Source: Armatimonadota bacterium (GTDB lineage Bacteria; Armatimonadota; UBA5829). From it: a stretch of DNA of 64,000 nt. Below, one piece after another: positions 15,985 through 24,622 of this stretch. A program made the position numbers and the translations under genes. The DNA is taken from NCBI GenBank assembly GCA_023474015.1, contig JAMCYN010000129.1:1-64000 (forward strand). The letters are read 5' to 3'. Within the stretch, counting starts at the first letter, position 1. Each line of letters opens with the position of its first letter. The notes under the pieces were generated by a model that was not told the DNA's origin, searched no databases, and was given only the letters and a program-made list of their open reading frames with translations.

Positions 15985-16233
15985 TCAAGCCCCCACGATT
16001 CCAAGCTCCACCGCTCGCTTGAACGCCTGAAAACGGTTGGAAACTCCCAGTTTGACGTAGGCCCTTGCCAAGTGGAAATCCACGGTTCTCTTGCTGACGC
16101 ACAGACTCTGCGCCACCTCGCTCGAGCACCTGCCTTCGAAAATCAGCCTGAGAATCTCGCATTCCCTGTCGGTGAGCAGAGAAATCGCTTCGATGTTTCC
16201 CCCGCCCATCATAATCTGCTGGGTGCCTTCCAT
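15985..16233 (-). CDS. Stand-alone LuxR/GerE-type DNA-binding protein
   Basis: The 82-residue protein is little more than a LuxR/GerE helix-turn-helix (about residues 18-75): LTDRECEILRLIFEG, then SSEVAQSLCVSKRTVDFHLARAYVKLGV. It has no receiver or ligand domain, as in GerE. GGGAGG lies 10 bases before ATG. It starts 18 bases after the sigma-factor stop and is probably co-transcribed with it, which suggests that the sigma factor and this regulator act in one regulatory step. Confidence 0.85.
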   Translation of the reverse strand: MEGTQQIMMGGGNIEAISLLTDRECEILRLIFEGRCSSEVAQSLCVSKRTVDFHLARAYVKLGVSNRFQAFKRAVELGIVGA

Positions 16234-16251
16234 GCTTGCCGTGCCTCCCTC

Positions 16252-17145
16252 TCAAGTTTCGAAATAGGTTTCTAACCAGCTCCTTGTCACTGCCATACGC
16301 AGCTTCTTGAGTGCCCTTGCCTCTAGTTGGCGGACACGTTCTCTGGTAATGTTGAGGTGTTGACCTATTTCTTGTAGAGTCGAGGTCATCCCATCCGATA
16401 GGCCGAAGCGCTTCTCGATTATCAGTTTTTCTTGCGGATTGAGCCATGACATAAGGTGGCCCAAAACCTCAAGACTTTCCCGGTGCAGCGCGTCATCTTC
16501 CGGGTTCGATGCCGCCACATCGTTCAAACGCTCGAGAAGCGAGGTGTTACTGTCATCTTTAACGCCTTCGTCCAGTGAGATGAGCGCCTCGGACGCCTCG
16601 AGCAAACGCAAAACCTTCTCCCTCGACATCTGCGTTCGCTCACACAGTTCCTCCACCGTGGGCTCTCTCCCGTATTCGCTTTGGAAGTCCGAGTCCACCT
16701 TATGGAGCTTTCTGATAGATTGAACTACGTAGCTCGGCACCCTGATAGCTCGTCCCTGGCGTTCAATGGCTCTTGTAATGGCCTGTCTAATCCAGGCGAC
16801 TGCATAGGTGCTGAACCTGAATCCCTTCTCCGGATCGAAGGAATCCACGGCCTTGATAAGGCCGATGTTGCCCTCTTGAATGAGATCCGGCAGCGGCAGG
16901 CCAGATCGAGAGTAGACCTTCGCCACGCTCACCACAAGTTTAAGGTTCGACTCGATAAGCTTGCGTTTGGCTTTTTGGTCACCCGCTTTGACTCTGCGTG
17001 CCAGGTCCCGTTCTTCTTCGCCCCCCAGCAGGGGCCGCCTGCCGATTCGAGTGAGATACATATCCATCGAATCGCCAACGTCAGAAGCAAAGGGCAGTGC
17101 TTCTTCTGTTCCCGGCTCTGTCAATTCCAGCAGATCGCTGCTCAT
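16252..17145 (-). CDS. Sigma-70 family RNA polymerase sigma factor (RpoD/group 2 type)
   Basis: The 298-residue protein lacks region 1.1 but has region 1.2 ([12 protein letters not shown]), region 2 ([36 protein letters not shown]), region 3, and region 4 with the -35-binding helix [20 protein letters not shown]. It is the size of a group 2 sigma or a short primary sigma. The conserved region 2.4 and 4.2 residues fit recognition of TTGACA/TATAAT promoters, which are frequent in this window. ATG 17145 has GGAGG 7 bases upstream. A LuxR-type gene follows in the operon. Confidence 0.93.
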   Translation of the reverse strand: MSSDLLELTEPGTEEALPFASDVGDSMDMYLTRIGRRPLLGGEEERDLARRVKAGDQKAKRKLIESNLKLVVSVAKVYSRSGLPLPDLIQEGNIGLIKAVDSFDPEKGFRFSTYAVAWIRQAITRAIERQGRAIRVPSYVVQSIRKLHKVDSDFQSEYGREPTVEELCERTQMSREKVLRLLEASEALISLDEGVKDDSNTSLLERLNDVAASNPEDDALHRESLEVLGHLMSWLNPQEKLIIEKRFGLSDGMTSTLQEIGQHLNITRERVRQLEARALKKLRMAVTRSWLETYFET

Positions 17146-17991
17146 CGACAAGCCTCCTTCCTCCGACTACCTCTAAAGTACTACAGGAAGCGACGACGAT
17201 AGTGCTGTCTCGCTCCATCACGCCGGCACATAGTCCTCAGGTGGTGTGCCCGGCTTTGTATGTCGCTGCCTGCCCGCTTTGAGCCCGCCATCGCGGACCC
17301 CAAGATACATGACTGACTGCCCTGCCAGTTTTGCTAATCGAAACAGGACTAACTAAATCTAGAGCGGAACTATTCCTACAGATTGATTTTTACCCTTTTA
17401 CCGTAGGAGACGCGCACCGCGCATGGCGGAAAGCACGTAAGTCTGTCAGTGATAGTATTATGGTGGCTTCTTTTTTGCAGTAGAACCTTGCCGGTTCAGT
17501 TCCTTTTCCGTGGCGGTTCGGCGGTATTTCTTCGTCCCTGAAAGTCCCGGCGTCTATTTCAGCACATATATGGTAGCACTCGGCTACAACAACTCGGCAA
17601 CAGTCGGGTAACAAACATGTAAAATGTTCCGTTGTGTCAAGGATTCAGGCCGGATCTTGTACCCGGCGCACTCGTCCTACCCGGGTCGCGTATACGTTCC
17701 ATGGATTTACTACGACACTGCCGCCGCAACATCCTCCATCAATTCTTGTCGGAATATTTCCCTACAACTAGGTTTGGGCAAGAATAGTGCCAAAACCGCC
17801 GAATCGGTACATTTATTTGCAGTCCCCTTATCAGCCGAACACTCATCCACCGCCACGTACGCCGTTTTCACGACATACTTTTACCTCAACCTTGCGGCTT
17901 CCAAACCTCCTGCGCATGGATTGCAACCCAGCAGACAAGCTCAGGGGCGCGAGTCACCCCGCGCCCCCAAGCCATCAAACTCATAAGGTAC
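17146..17991. other. Long intergenic region without a supported gene
   Basis: About 850 bases upstream of the sigma-factor gene, lower in GC than the neighbouring genes. Short open frames occur on both strands but none has start signals or a recognisable product. A GGGGCGCG/CGCGCCCC hairpin lies near 17943-17966, possibly a terminator for the acyl-CoA dehydrogenase gene. The sigma-factor promoter is probably here, but I cannot place it with confidence. Confidence 0.5.
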
Positions 17992-18022
17992 GTTGGGGCG
18001 GGATTTCAAATCCCGCCCCAAC
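17992..18022. repeat. 31-bp perfect palindrome (copy 2)
   Basis: Identical over all 31 bases to the element at 1223-1253 inside the 28-heme gene. Here it lies 10 bases beyond the stop of the acyl-CoA dehydrogenase gene, where it could act as an mRNA-end hairpin. Confidence 0.85.
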
Positions 18023-18032
18023 CTGTTCGCCA

Positions 18033-19202
18033 TCAGTCCTTCTTCCTCGCCGCCTCCGCGATCAGCCCACGTCCGATCTCGTCGCGCTGGATCTGGTTCG
18101 TGCCCTCGTAAATCTGGGTGATCTTGGCGTCGCGCATCATCTTTTCGACCGGATACTCCTTCATGTAGCCGTATCCGCCGAAGACCTGCACGGCGTTGGT
18201 AGTGACTTCCATCGCCACATCAGACGCCCAGCACTTCGACATAGCCGAGTAGGTGGTCACTTTTTCTTCCGGCTGGGAATCGATCCAGCGGGCGACGCTG
18301 TAGACCAGCGCCCGCGCGCTCTCGACCTTCATCGCCATGTCGGCAAGCATGAACCGCAGGCCCTGGTTCGCGGAGATTGGCTGGCCGAACTGCACGCGCT
18401 CTCGGGAGTAGTTGACGGCGAGATCAAGCGCGCCGGCGGCGATGCCCAGAGCCTGGGCGGCGACGCCCGGCCTGGACTGGTCGAACGTCTTCATCGCGGT
18501 GAAGAAACCCGTTCCCCGGCGGCCGATCATATTCTCCTTGGGCACTCGGCAATCCTGAAAAACAAGCTCAGTGGTAGCCGATGCGCGGATACCCATCTTG
18601 TTCTCCTTCTTGCCGAAGCTGAAGCCCTCGGCCCCCTTCTCGACCACGAAGCAGCTTACGCCTCTCGGGCCGCGATCGGGATCGGTTACCGCGAACACGG
18701 AGTATATCTCGGCCTCACTGCCGTTGGTAATCCACTGTTTCGTGCCGTTCAATATGAACGAGTCGCCGTCCTCGACCGCCCGCGTCTGCATCCCCGCCAC
18801 GTCGGAGCCTGCATTGGCTTCGGTGAGGCCGAACGCGGCGACGGCGCCGTCGGCGATCCTGGGGAGCCATCTCTGCTTCTGCTCGTCCGATGCGGAAACC
18901 AGTATGGGGAATGTCCCCAGGCCGGTCGCCGCGAAGCAAAGCGATATGCCGCCATCGACCTTCGAGAGTTCTTCCGTCACGAGGCACATATTCATAATCG
19001 GACTCGCCCCGCCCATCCCGCCGTATTCATCCGGTATGAACACGCGGAAAAGGTCCGCCTCGGCGATAGCCTTGACAATCTCCCATGGGAACTCGCCGGT
19101 TTCATCATAGTGTGCGCTCACGGGCCGCATCTTCTTCTCGGCGATTTCCTTTGCAACGTCCTTCATGAACGTCTGTTCTTCAGTCAAAAAGTAATCCATC
19201 AT
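18033..19202 (-). CDS. Acyl-CoA dehydrogenase
   Basis: The 389-residue protein has the usual acyl-CoA dehydrogenase length and layout: an N-terminal helical domain, a middle beta-domain with the FAD-binding signature AFGLTEANAGSD, and a C-terminal helical domain ending QIYEGTNQIQRDEIGRGL. The Glu in YEGTNQ is at the usual position of the catalytic base of short/medium-chain enzymes. It would oxidise an acyl-CoA to the enoyl-CoA and pass electrons to ETF. No ETF, thiolase or hydratase gene is nearby, so the substrate cannot be guessed. ATG 19202 is chosen over the longer frame because GGAGGG lies 10 bases before it. Confidence 0.93.
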   Translation of the reverse strand: MMDYFLTEEQTFMKDVAKEIAEKKMRPVSAHYDETGEFPWEIVKAIAEADLFRVFIPDEYGGMGGASPIMNMCLVTEELSKVDGGISLCFAATGLGTFPILVSASDEQKQRWLPRIADGAVAAFGLTEANAGSDVAGMQTRAVEDGDSFILNGTKQWITNGSEAEIYSVFAVTDPDRGPRGVSCFVVEKGAEGFSFGKKENKMGIRASATTELVFQDCRVPKENMIGRRGTGFFTAMKTFDQSRPGVAAQALGIAAGALDLAVNYSRERVQFGQPISANQGLRFMLADMAMKVESARALVYSVARWIDSQPEEKVTTYSAMSKCWASDVAMEVTTNAVQVFGGYGYMKEYPVEKMMRDAKITQIYEGTNQIQRDEIGRGLIAEAARKKD

Positions 19203-19369
19203 TATGTAGCATCCCTCCTGGAGTGGGTCGTTATCGTTGTACACCAATGTCGGCACGAGCCGATCTGGCCCGCGCCGGCGTCCACAAATGTAGTATTCGT
19301 CGGGAAACCCAGGAGTTCCTTCTCCATCCAAACATGCAGTGAGGGGCAGGAAACTAATCCTGCCCCCGT

Positions 19370-19462
19370 AGTGGAGAGTGGAAGGTGGAAAGCGGAGATC
19401 GGGGAGGGCGAACCTCCTGGTGAGCTAGCTCGGCGGGAGCCTCGCCCTCCCTCTGACTTTCC
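19370..19462. repeat. Hairpin with GTGGAAAG arms and a GAGGGCGA/TCGCCCTC core
   Basis: Simple GTGGA-type units on the left pair with CTTTCCAC on the right. Inside them GGGAGGGCGAACCTCC and GGGAGCCTCGCCCTCCC form a second stem. It lies between the acyl-CoA dehydrogenase and the barrel gene. The core resembles the REGEAPAKP-encoding module in the kinase gene at 3180-3215. Confidence 0.75.
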
Positions 19463-19469
19463 ACTATTC

Positions 19470-21455
19470 TTAGTATTGCCGCGACCAGGCGAACCTGACG
19501 AGGCTGAACCAGCCGCTCGCGGCTGCATCGATTTCGTCGGTCCATCTGCTTATCGAGAAATCGGCAAGCACGGTGTCCCTCTTGTTTATGTCGTGAGCGA
19601 AGCCCGCCGTCCAGCGGTTCTCCTTCGCGTCCACCGGCCTCCACACCGGCCCAAGGCCCTGAGGCATTATGGTCGGGTCAATGGTCGTCTTGCCGCTGAC
19701 ATCGGAGATCAAGAAGCGCCCATAGAACCTCGACTTGGGCGTGATCGCATAGGTCGCTCCCAATGACCACTGATTGTCTCTCGCAAAGAACGGGGTCTGC
19801 TCCGGCGCCAGATGCGGCACGAACCTGAAGTCCGTTCCGATGATCCACAGCGCCGACGCATCAGTGGTGATCCTTGCGTAGTTGAGATCGAGCGTCAGCT
19901 TCGAGTTCAGCGCATACCATGCGCCGAGATCGATTGTCTTGAATGTGTTTCGCGATCCCTGCCCGGCGGCGTCCTCGCGTATCTCCTGGGTCGCCGCGTC
20001 TGTCGCGGGGGTCGGTATGCTCGATACGACGACGGGATACAGGTTGTTCTTGTCGTCGAGCATGCTGTAGTTCGCGAAAAACGCCATGTTGTCGCGCAGC
20101 ATGTAGTTGACGTTGGCATTGATCTTCTTCCGGTCGGAAGGAGATCCCGTGTAGCCGGGACTGTCGAACGTCCAATCCTCGTAACTGGCCGCCACACTCA
20201 GACCCGAGAATGGATAGTATCTCGCGCCCAACCGCATGATGTTGGAATCAGTCGAGCTGGAGATTATCGGGTGCTCGAACTCTTCGTGCGCCGCATGGGC
20301 GGGAGTGGCGTCCCGGTCAGTGTTCCGGCGCTCGTAACCTGCGCGGAAGAACGTGCGCGGGACTCCCGCGTAGGTCGTCTCAAACTCAAGGCCCTTTACT
20401 TTTCTCGCCAGCGTGGCGTTCGTCGGATCGCCCGCGGCGTTGAAAACCGCGATTGTGCCGGGCTGCTGCGAGAACCTCCTGTATCTGGCCGTGAAGTTGA
20501 GATCGTCCGTGGCGAGGAATGTCGCGCCGATGTTCGTCGAGTTCAGGTTCACCGTGGGATTGCCCGCGCTCACCCGGGTGGACTTGCGGTTTCGATTGCT
20601 CTGAGCGCCCGTGATGTACAGCCGGTTGCCGATACTGGTCCGCGCCTTGAAGACGTGGCTCTCGGTGCTGCTGCCGGGAATGGTGAACGCATTGAGCGGC
20701 AGGAAGTTGAACTGCGCCCCCTGCGGTCTGCCGTTATTCTCCCCGAACTTGTCCGAGTAGAACCGATAGTTGAACGCGCTTGAGCTGCCGATTCGGATGT
20801 CAGTCCCCAGAATGCTCTCCCTGAGCGTCCTATCTATGGGGTTGCCGACGCTGCCCCGCTGTCTGTTGGCGATCACGCCCGGAAACGCCTGACGGGCTCG
20901 GAAGAGCAACTGCTGAGTGCCGCTTTCGTGCTCTTCCCAGAAGCCCAGCACGAACCGCGCGACCTGATTATTCCAGGGCGCTGCCCCGAACGACAGGTCC
21001 GTTACCGCCCGGTCGATGAAGTATCGATCATTGGGCGACAGATCAAGAACGTTATTGCCCGTGGTGGCGACCGTCGTCGAGACAAACGGATCTATAGCCG
21101 GGATCCCGAGCCGCCTGTGGGTCAACTGCGAGTAGCCGAACCTGAGGCCATAGTGGTTTCTGGAAGAAAGCGCGATCAGCGCGTCGCTGTTGCCGACTCC
21201 AAGATCGCGGCCCAAAAACCAGTATTGGAGCGCGTCGTGATATCCATACGAATCGAATGTCTCGATATTCGGGGCGTGGAATGTCCGACCGTCATACTGT
21301 CGCACCTGGTCCTGGTTCCCGCTTGAGTTAGTAAGGTAGCCGCCGAGGCTGAAGTCCGCTTTTGCGTCCGAACCGGTCGTAAGGCTATCCGCGCACAGTC
21401 CAGGAACGCACGCCGCGACGATGAGCGCGGCGATTATTATTGTCATGTATCTCAC
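19470..21455 (-). CDS. MtrB/PioB-like outer-membrane beta-barrel of a porin-cytochrome conduit
   Basis: The 661-residue protein has a signal peptide (about residues 1-21) and then alternating amphipathic strands throughout, ending in WSRQY with a C-terminal aromatic residue typical of outer-membrane barrels. Length and strand pattern, and its position 30 bases after a ten-CxxCH cytochrome gene, point to the MtrB/PioB family, which sheathes a decaheme MtrA-type cytochrome to carry electrons across the outer membrane. The CxxC seen near the N-terminus of some MtrB proteins is absent. GTG 21455 is used because GGAGG lies 8 bases upstream. The family call rests mostly on context and architecture. 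Confidence 0.7.
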   Translation of the reverse strand: MRYMTIIIAALIVAACVPGLCADSLTTGSDAKADFSLGGYLTNSSGNQDQVRQYDGRTFHAPNIETFDSYGYHDALQYWFLGRDLGVGNSDALIALSSRNHYGLRFGYSQLTHRRLGIPAIDPFVSTTVATTGNNVLDLSPNDRYFIDRAVTDLSFGAAPWNNQVARFVLGFWEEHESGTQQLLFRARQAFPGVIANRQRGSVGNPIDRTLRESILGTDIRIGSSSAFNYRFYSDKFGENNGRPQGAQFNFLPLNAFTIPGSSTESHVFKARTSIGNRLYITGAQSNRNRKSTRVSAGNPTVNLNSTNIGATFLATDDLNFTARYRRFSQQPGTIAVFNAAGDPTNATLARKVKGLEFETTYAGVPRTFFRAGYERRNTDRDATPAHAAHEEFEHPIISSSTDSNIMRLGARYYPFSGLSVAASYEDWTFDSPGYTGSPSDRKKINANVNYMLRDNMAFFANYSMLDDKNNLYPVVVSSIPTPATDAATQEIREDAAGQGSRNTFKTIDLGAWYALNSKLTLDLNYARITTDASALWIIGTDFRFVPHLAPEQTPFFARDNQWSLGATYAITPKSRFYGRFLISDVSGKTTIDPTIMPQGLGPVWRPVDAKENRWTAGFAHDINKRDTVLADFSISRWTDEIDAAASGWFSLVRFAWSRQY

Positions 21456-21485
21456 TTTGAGTGCCTCCTGTTCCTGAACCTTGCA

Positions 21486-22586
21486 TCAATAGTGCAGCGC
21501 GGAATGCGCATCCGAGCCGTGTATGGCCGCATGGCACGCCGTGCACTGAGAGTAGTATGTCGCAAAGTCCCTTGCGCTCGCCAGCGATGAATTCCTGCTG
21601 TGCGGTCCCGCATGACACTTCAAGCAAACAAACGGCTCGCTTTGAACGAGCATTCTTCGCTGAATCGACCCGTGCGGATCGTGACAGTTCGTGCAGTCTT
21701 CCGTCACAGGCGGATGCTCGAACGTGAACGGCCCTTCCTTCTCGGCGTGACATTTGAAGCACGTCTGGTTGATCGATTCTTCCCTGAGCAGGTTCTTGGG
21801 GCCGCCGTGCGGATTGTGACAATCCGAACAACTCATCTTGTTCTCAACAATCGGATGATGGTAAGGCATCCTGCCCTTTACCTGCTGGGTCTTGTGGCAG
21901 TTATAGCAGATGTATGGCTCGGCCACACGCTTATAGACGGTTTCAGCGCCCTTGACCGTCTCCAGCAGAGCGTCGCGCTTCTTCTTGAGCTCCTCGGACT
22001 CGGCCATCGCCTCTTCCCGTTCCTTGCTTCCGACCTTGGCGGTATTAGCCTCGAGATCGGCCTGCTTGATGGACGTTGTGAGCCCCTCTAGATCGAGCTT
22101 GCCGTTCTCGATGTCCTTTGACAGGACTTCAGGATCGGGGCTGTGCGGATCGTGGCATTCGGTGCATGACAACTTGGCCCTGGCATGCGTGCCGGTGCGC
22201 CACAACGTCACATGTTCCTGGGTGTGGCACTTCATACAACCAGTGGCGATCTGATCGGGCTTGAGCTTGCCGGGGTTGATGATCGCCTTCGTGTCACCCT
22301 CTATGTGAGCCTTCCCCGGGCCATGACAGCCCTCGCAGCCTTTCTTGGCTGGGTCTGTGTTGAAGAGAGTCCGCCGGTGAGTAGAGAGCTTCCACGCGTT
22401 CATTAAGTCCGCATGGCACATCGCACACTTCTCAGAGCCGACGTAGTTCGACTCCTCGAGCGCGCTTACCGGTTTTTCCGGCAGCCGTGCCCAGATGGAG
22501 CCGATCAGAGTGGATGCGATTACGATGTAGAAAAGTTTTTTGTAGTTCAACACTTTCACCTTACGTCTGACCTGTTTTTGCTTCAT
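21486..22586 (-). CDS. Decaheme c-type cytochrome, MtrA/DmsE-like
   Basis: The 366-residue protein starts with a positively charged segment and an uncleaved-looking or signal hydrophobic helix (about residues 17-33). Ten CxxCH motifs follow: CAMCH, CEGCH, CMKCH, CTECH, CYNCH, CSDCH, CFKCH, CTNCH, CLKCH and CTACH. This is the MtrA/DmsE/PioA heme number and order. Between motifs 4 and 5 lies a charged stretch of about 60 residues (Glu/Lys-rich, coiled-coil-like) that breaks the usual spacing. Together with the downstream barrel it should form an outer-membrane electron conduit. ATG 22586 has a poor ribosome binding site but follows the stop of a 12-codon upstream ORF by one base. Confidence 0.88.
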   Translation of the reverse strand: MKQKQVRRKVKVLNYKKLFYIVIASTLIGSIWARLPEKPVSALEESNYVGSEKCAMCHADLMNAWKLSTHRRTLFNTDPAKKGCEGCHGPGKAHIEGDTKAIINPGKLKPDQIATGCMKCHTQEHVTLWRTGTHARAKLSCTECHDPHSPDPEVLSKDIENGKLDLEGLTTSIKQADLEANTAKVGSKEREEAMAESEELKKKRDALLETVKGAETVYKRVAEPYICYNCHKTQQVKGRMPYHHPIVENKMSCSDCHNPHGGPKNLLREESINQTCFKCHAEKEGPFTFEHPPVTEDCTNCHDPHGSIQRRMLVQSEPFVCLKCHAGPHSRNSSLASARDFATYYSQCTACHAAIHGSDAHSALHY

Positions 22587-22587
22587 C

Positions 22588-22626
22588 TCACCGCTTGTGA
22601 AGGACGGAACAAACTAGGTCAGACAT
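22588..22626 (-). CDS. 12-codon upstream ORF coupled to the decaheme cytochrome
   Basis: In the leader, GGGAGG is followed 9 bases later by ATG and 12 codons (MSDLVCSVLHKR), with the stop TGA one base before the cytochrome ATG (TGAGATG). The upstream ORF has a much better ribosome binding site than the cytochrome itself, so ribosomes ending it may restart on the cytochrome. It could be a leader peptide or simply a mis-annotated start region. Confidence 0.4.
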   Translation of the reverse strand: MSDLVCSVLHKR

Positions 22627-22704
22627 GGGGTCTCACCTCCCTGTCTTGTGTTGAGGCCCACCGAACAAGCCCGGCCAGTGAGCATGCATCGATAAGCCTC
22701 ATAG

Positions 22705-22733
22705 ATTATGGTTCAGCTTAAGCAACTTGTCAA
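22705..22733 (-). promoter_or_regulatory. Strong promoter of the decaheme/barrel operon
   Basis: On the minus strand a perfect TTGACA, a 17-base spacer and CATAAT. The predicted leader is about 110 bases and contains the 12-codon ORF. It is divergent from the DUF1638 promoter 65 bases away. Confidence 0.8.
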
Positions 22734-22797
22734 TAGGCGCTAAGCATACTATTGGCATAAGGATGACATTTCTTAAGTGCGAAGCCGGTGCATACGG

Positions 22798-22826
22798 TTG
22801 ACCGCACAGGCCATCACTTATAAAAT
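22798..22826 (+). promoter_or_regulatory. Promoter of the DUF1638 gene
   Basis: TTGACC, a 17-base spacer and TAAAAT on the plus strand; the start codon is 28 bases downstream with GAGG 5 bases before it. Confidence 0.75.
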
Positions 22827-22853
22827 AGTAGTAATGGCCCCCACGAGGTAGCA

Positions 22854-23588
22854 ATGAAGATAAAGCTCATAGCATGCGAAGCTCTCACGCGCGAGTTCCG
22901 GCTCGCCGCTGCCGTCAGCCCGCACGTGTTCGACATTCAGTTTATCGAGTTCGGGCTGCACAACACCCCCGACAAGCTCCGGGAGGCGATACAGGCCGCC
23001 GTCGATGATACCGAAGACAAGGGTTACGACCTTATCATTCTCGGTTACGGCCTCTGCAGTCGCGGCGCGGCGGAAATCAAAGCCCGCTCACTCCCGCTAG
23101 TAATACCCAGAATGCATGACTGCATAACCTTGTTCCTGGGCTCGCGCTGCAAATATAATGACGAATTTTCCTCACACCCCGGCACGTACTACTACAGCCC
23201 CGGCTGGATCGAGCGAAAAGAGGGAGAGATGCAGCAGGGGTTCATCGACGATGTCCAGGCGCGCGGCTATGACGAACGTTACCGGGAATACGTCGAGAAG
23301 TACGGCGAGGACAACGCCCAATTCCTCATCGAGCAGGAGAAGCATTGGTACGACCACTACACCCGCGCGGCGTTCATCGACATGGGCCTCGGGGACATCG
23401 AGGCCTACCGCGGGTTCGTCCAGGGCCTGGCCGCCTCGCACGGCTGGGAGTACGCCGAGATCAAGGGCGACATATCCATGGTCCAGCGGCTCGCAAACGG
23501 CCCGTGGGAGGGCGATGAGTTTCTGCGCATCGAGCCGGGGCAGACGATTATGGAGTCGTTCGACGAACTCGTGATGAAGGCGGAGTAG
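22854..23588 (+). CDS. DUF1638 family protein
   Basis: The 244-residue protein begins MKIKLIACEALTREF and has the DUF1638 signatures DLIILGYGLCSRG, IPRMHDCITLFLGS and, later, GTYYYSPGW. The conserved Cys residues and Cys/His cluster suggest a metal or cofactor site. The family is common in anaerobes and often sits near corrinoid or CoA-linked enzymes, but its biochemical function is not established. Its 3' end overlaps the convergent methyltransferase gene by about 40 bases. Confidence 0.88.
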   Translation: MKIKLIACEALTREFRLAAAVSPHVFDIQFIEFGLHNTPDKLREAIQAAVDDTEDKGYDLIILGYGLCSRGAAEIKARSLPLVIPRMHDCITLFLGSRCKYNDEFSSHPGTYYYSPGWIERKEGEMQQGFIDDVQARGYDERYREYVEKYGEDNAQFLIEQEKHWYDHYTRAAFIDMGLGDIEAYRGFVQGLAASHGWEYAEIKGDISMVQRLANGPWEGDEFLRIEPGQTIMESFDELVMKAE

Positions 23589-24390
23589 CCAGCCCGCGCT
23601 GCCTCACCGCCTCATACATCAGCATGCTCGCAGCCACGGCAATATTGAGCGAGTTGATCATCCCGCGCATCGGTATCCGAACGATAGCGTCCGACAGCTC
23701 TCGCACTGTCTCCGATATGCCCGTGTGCTCGTTGCCGACGACTATCATTGTGGGCTTGGTATAGTCGATGTCTGTGTAAGAAATCTCGGCCTTCGCGGAG
23801 GTCGCGATCACTTGCAGGCCACAGCCCCGCGCCTCGGCTATAACTGTGGCCGGATCCGGGTGGACACAAATGGGGACTGTGAACACCGCCCCGCGCGAAC
23901 CCCTTACGACCCTGCGGCTGAACGGGTCGGTCGTTTCCGCCGCCAATACCACGCCAGTGACCCCGGCGGCATCGGTCGAGCGAAGCAGCATTCCGAGGTT
24001 GTCCGCGTTCTCACAGGCCTCAACCATCTGCACCAGCGGGCGCTCCTTGTTAAATACATCATTTAACGAGCAGACTTTCCGCTCCACAATCGCCAGACAC
24101 TCGGGGGTCGGCTTCGCGTCGAGTATCTTCGCGATCAGGCCTTCGGTGCACTGGTAGGCTTCGATTCCCGCGTACCGCACTCGCTCAAGCAGCGCCTGAG
24201 CATCCGACCCGGCGGCGAACTTATCGGTCAATATCAGGCTCTCCACGCCGCCGCCGTAGTCGAACGCGCGACGCGCCAGTTCATCGCCCTCGGCGAAGAA
24301 CCGGTTCGCCCGCTTGCGGCCATCCTCGCTGACCAGTTCGCGCAGCATCTTCATTATGGGGTCTTTCTGGCCGGAAATTCTTTGCATCAT
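23548..24390 (-). CDS. SpoU/TrmH-family RNA 2'-O-methyltransferase
   Basis: The 280-residue protein has an N-terminal substrate-binding domain and a C-terminal SPOUT domain. The three SPOUT motifs are clear: ENADNLGMLLRS, MIVVGNEHTGIS and IPMRGMINSLNIAVAASML, which form the trefoil knot and SAM site. It should methylate a ribose 2'-OH in rRNA or tRNA; which site is unknown. ATG 24390 (or the ATG after it) is preferred because the longer frame would run into a simple-sequence repeat, and because a -10 box lies only 5 bases upstream. There is no Shine-Dalgarno, so translation is probably leaderless. The 3' end overlaps the DUF1638 gene. Confidence 0.9.
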   Translation of the reverse strand: MMQRISGQKDPIMKMLRELVSEDGRKRANRFFAEGDELARRAFDYGGGVESLILTDKFAAGSDAQALLERVRYAGIEAYQCTEGLIAKILDAKPTPECLAIVERKVCSLNDVFNKERPLVQMVEACENADNLGMLLRSTDAAGVTGVVLAAETTDPFSRRVVRGSRGAVFTVPICVHPDPATVIAEARGCGLQVIATSAKAEISYTDIDYTKPTMIVVGNEHTGISETVRELSDAIVRIPMRGMINSLNIAVAASMLMYEAVRQRGLATPPSSRVRRTTP

Positions 24391-24395
24391 ATCGT

Positions 24396-24425
24396 ACTGT
24401 AACCACCTGGGCCGGTGCATGTCAA
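24396..24425 (-). promoter_or_regulatory. Promoter of the SpoU methyltransferase, leaderless arrangement
   Basis: On the minus strand a perfect TTGACA, an 18-base spacer and TACAGT, ending 5 bases before ATG 24390 and 8 before the next ATG. Confidence 0.65.
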
Positions 24426-24507
24426 GTGAATGCGGAGTTGGGAATGCGGAGTGCGGAATGGGGAAGGGTCCCTTCACTCCACACTCCGCATTCCCAACTC
24501 CGCACTC
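24425..24507. repeat. Inverted repeat with GAATGCGGAGTTGGGAAT arms
   Basis: Arms of roughly 35 bases made of GGAATGCGGAGTG-type units pair across the centre GGGAAGGGTCCCTTCA. The left arm abuts the -35 box of the methyltransferase promoter, so it sits directly upstream of that gene. Confidence 0.85.
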
Positions 24508-24622
24508 TATCTGAACGCCTCGTCGCTATATTATCACGAGGTTTGCACGTTTGTACGCGCGGGTAACAATGGCAAGGGTACGCCGACCTACCCTCAGTTT
24601 TCCATTCTAAGGAGGCAAAAAG

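Noticed and set aside
17787..19766. 659-codon plus-strand open frame across the acyl-CoA dehydrogenase region
   Set aside because: It is antisense to a clear acyl-CoA dehydrogenase and shows no family, start site or signal of its own; GC-rich codon use on the real strand keeps the shadow frame open.
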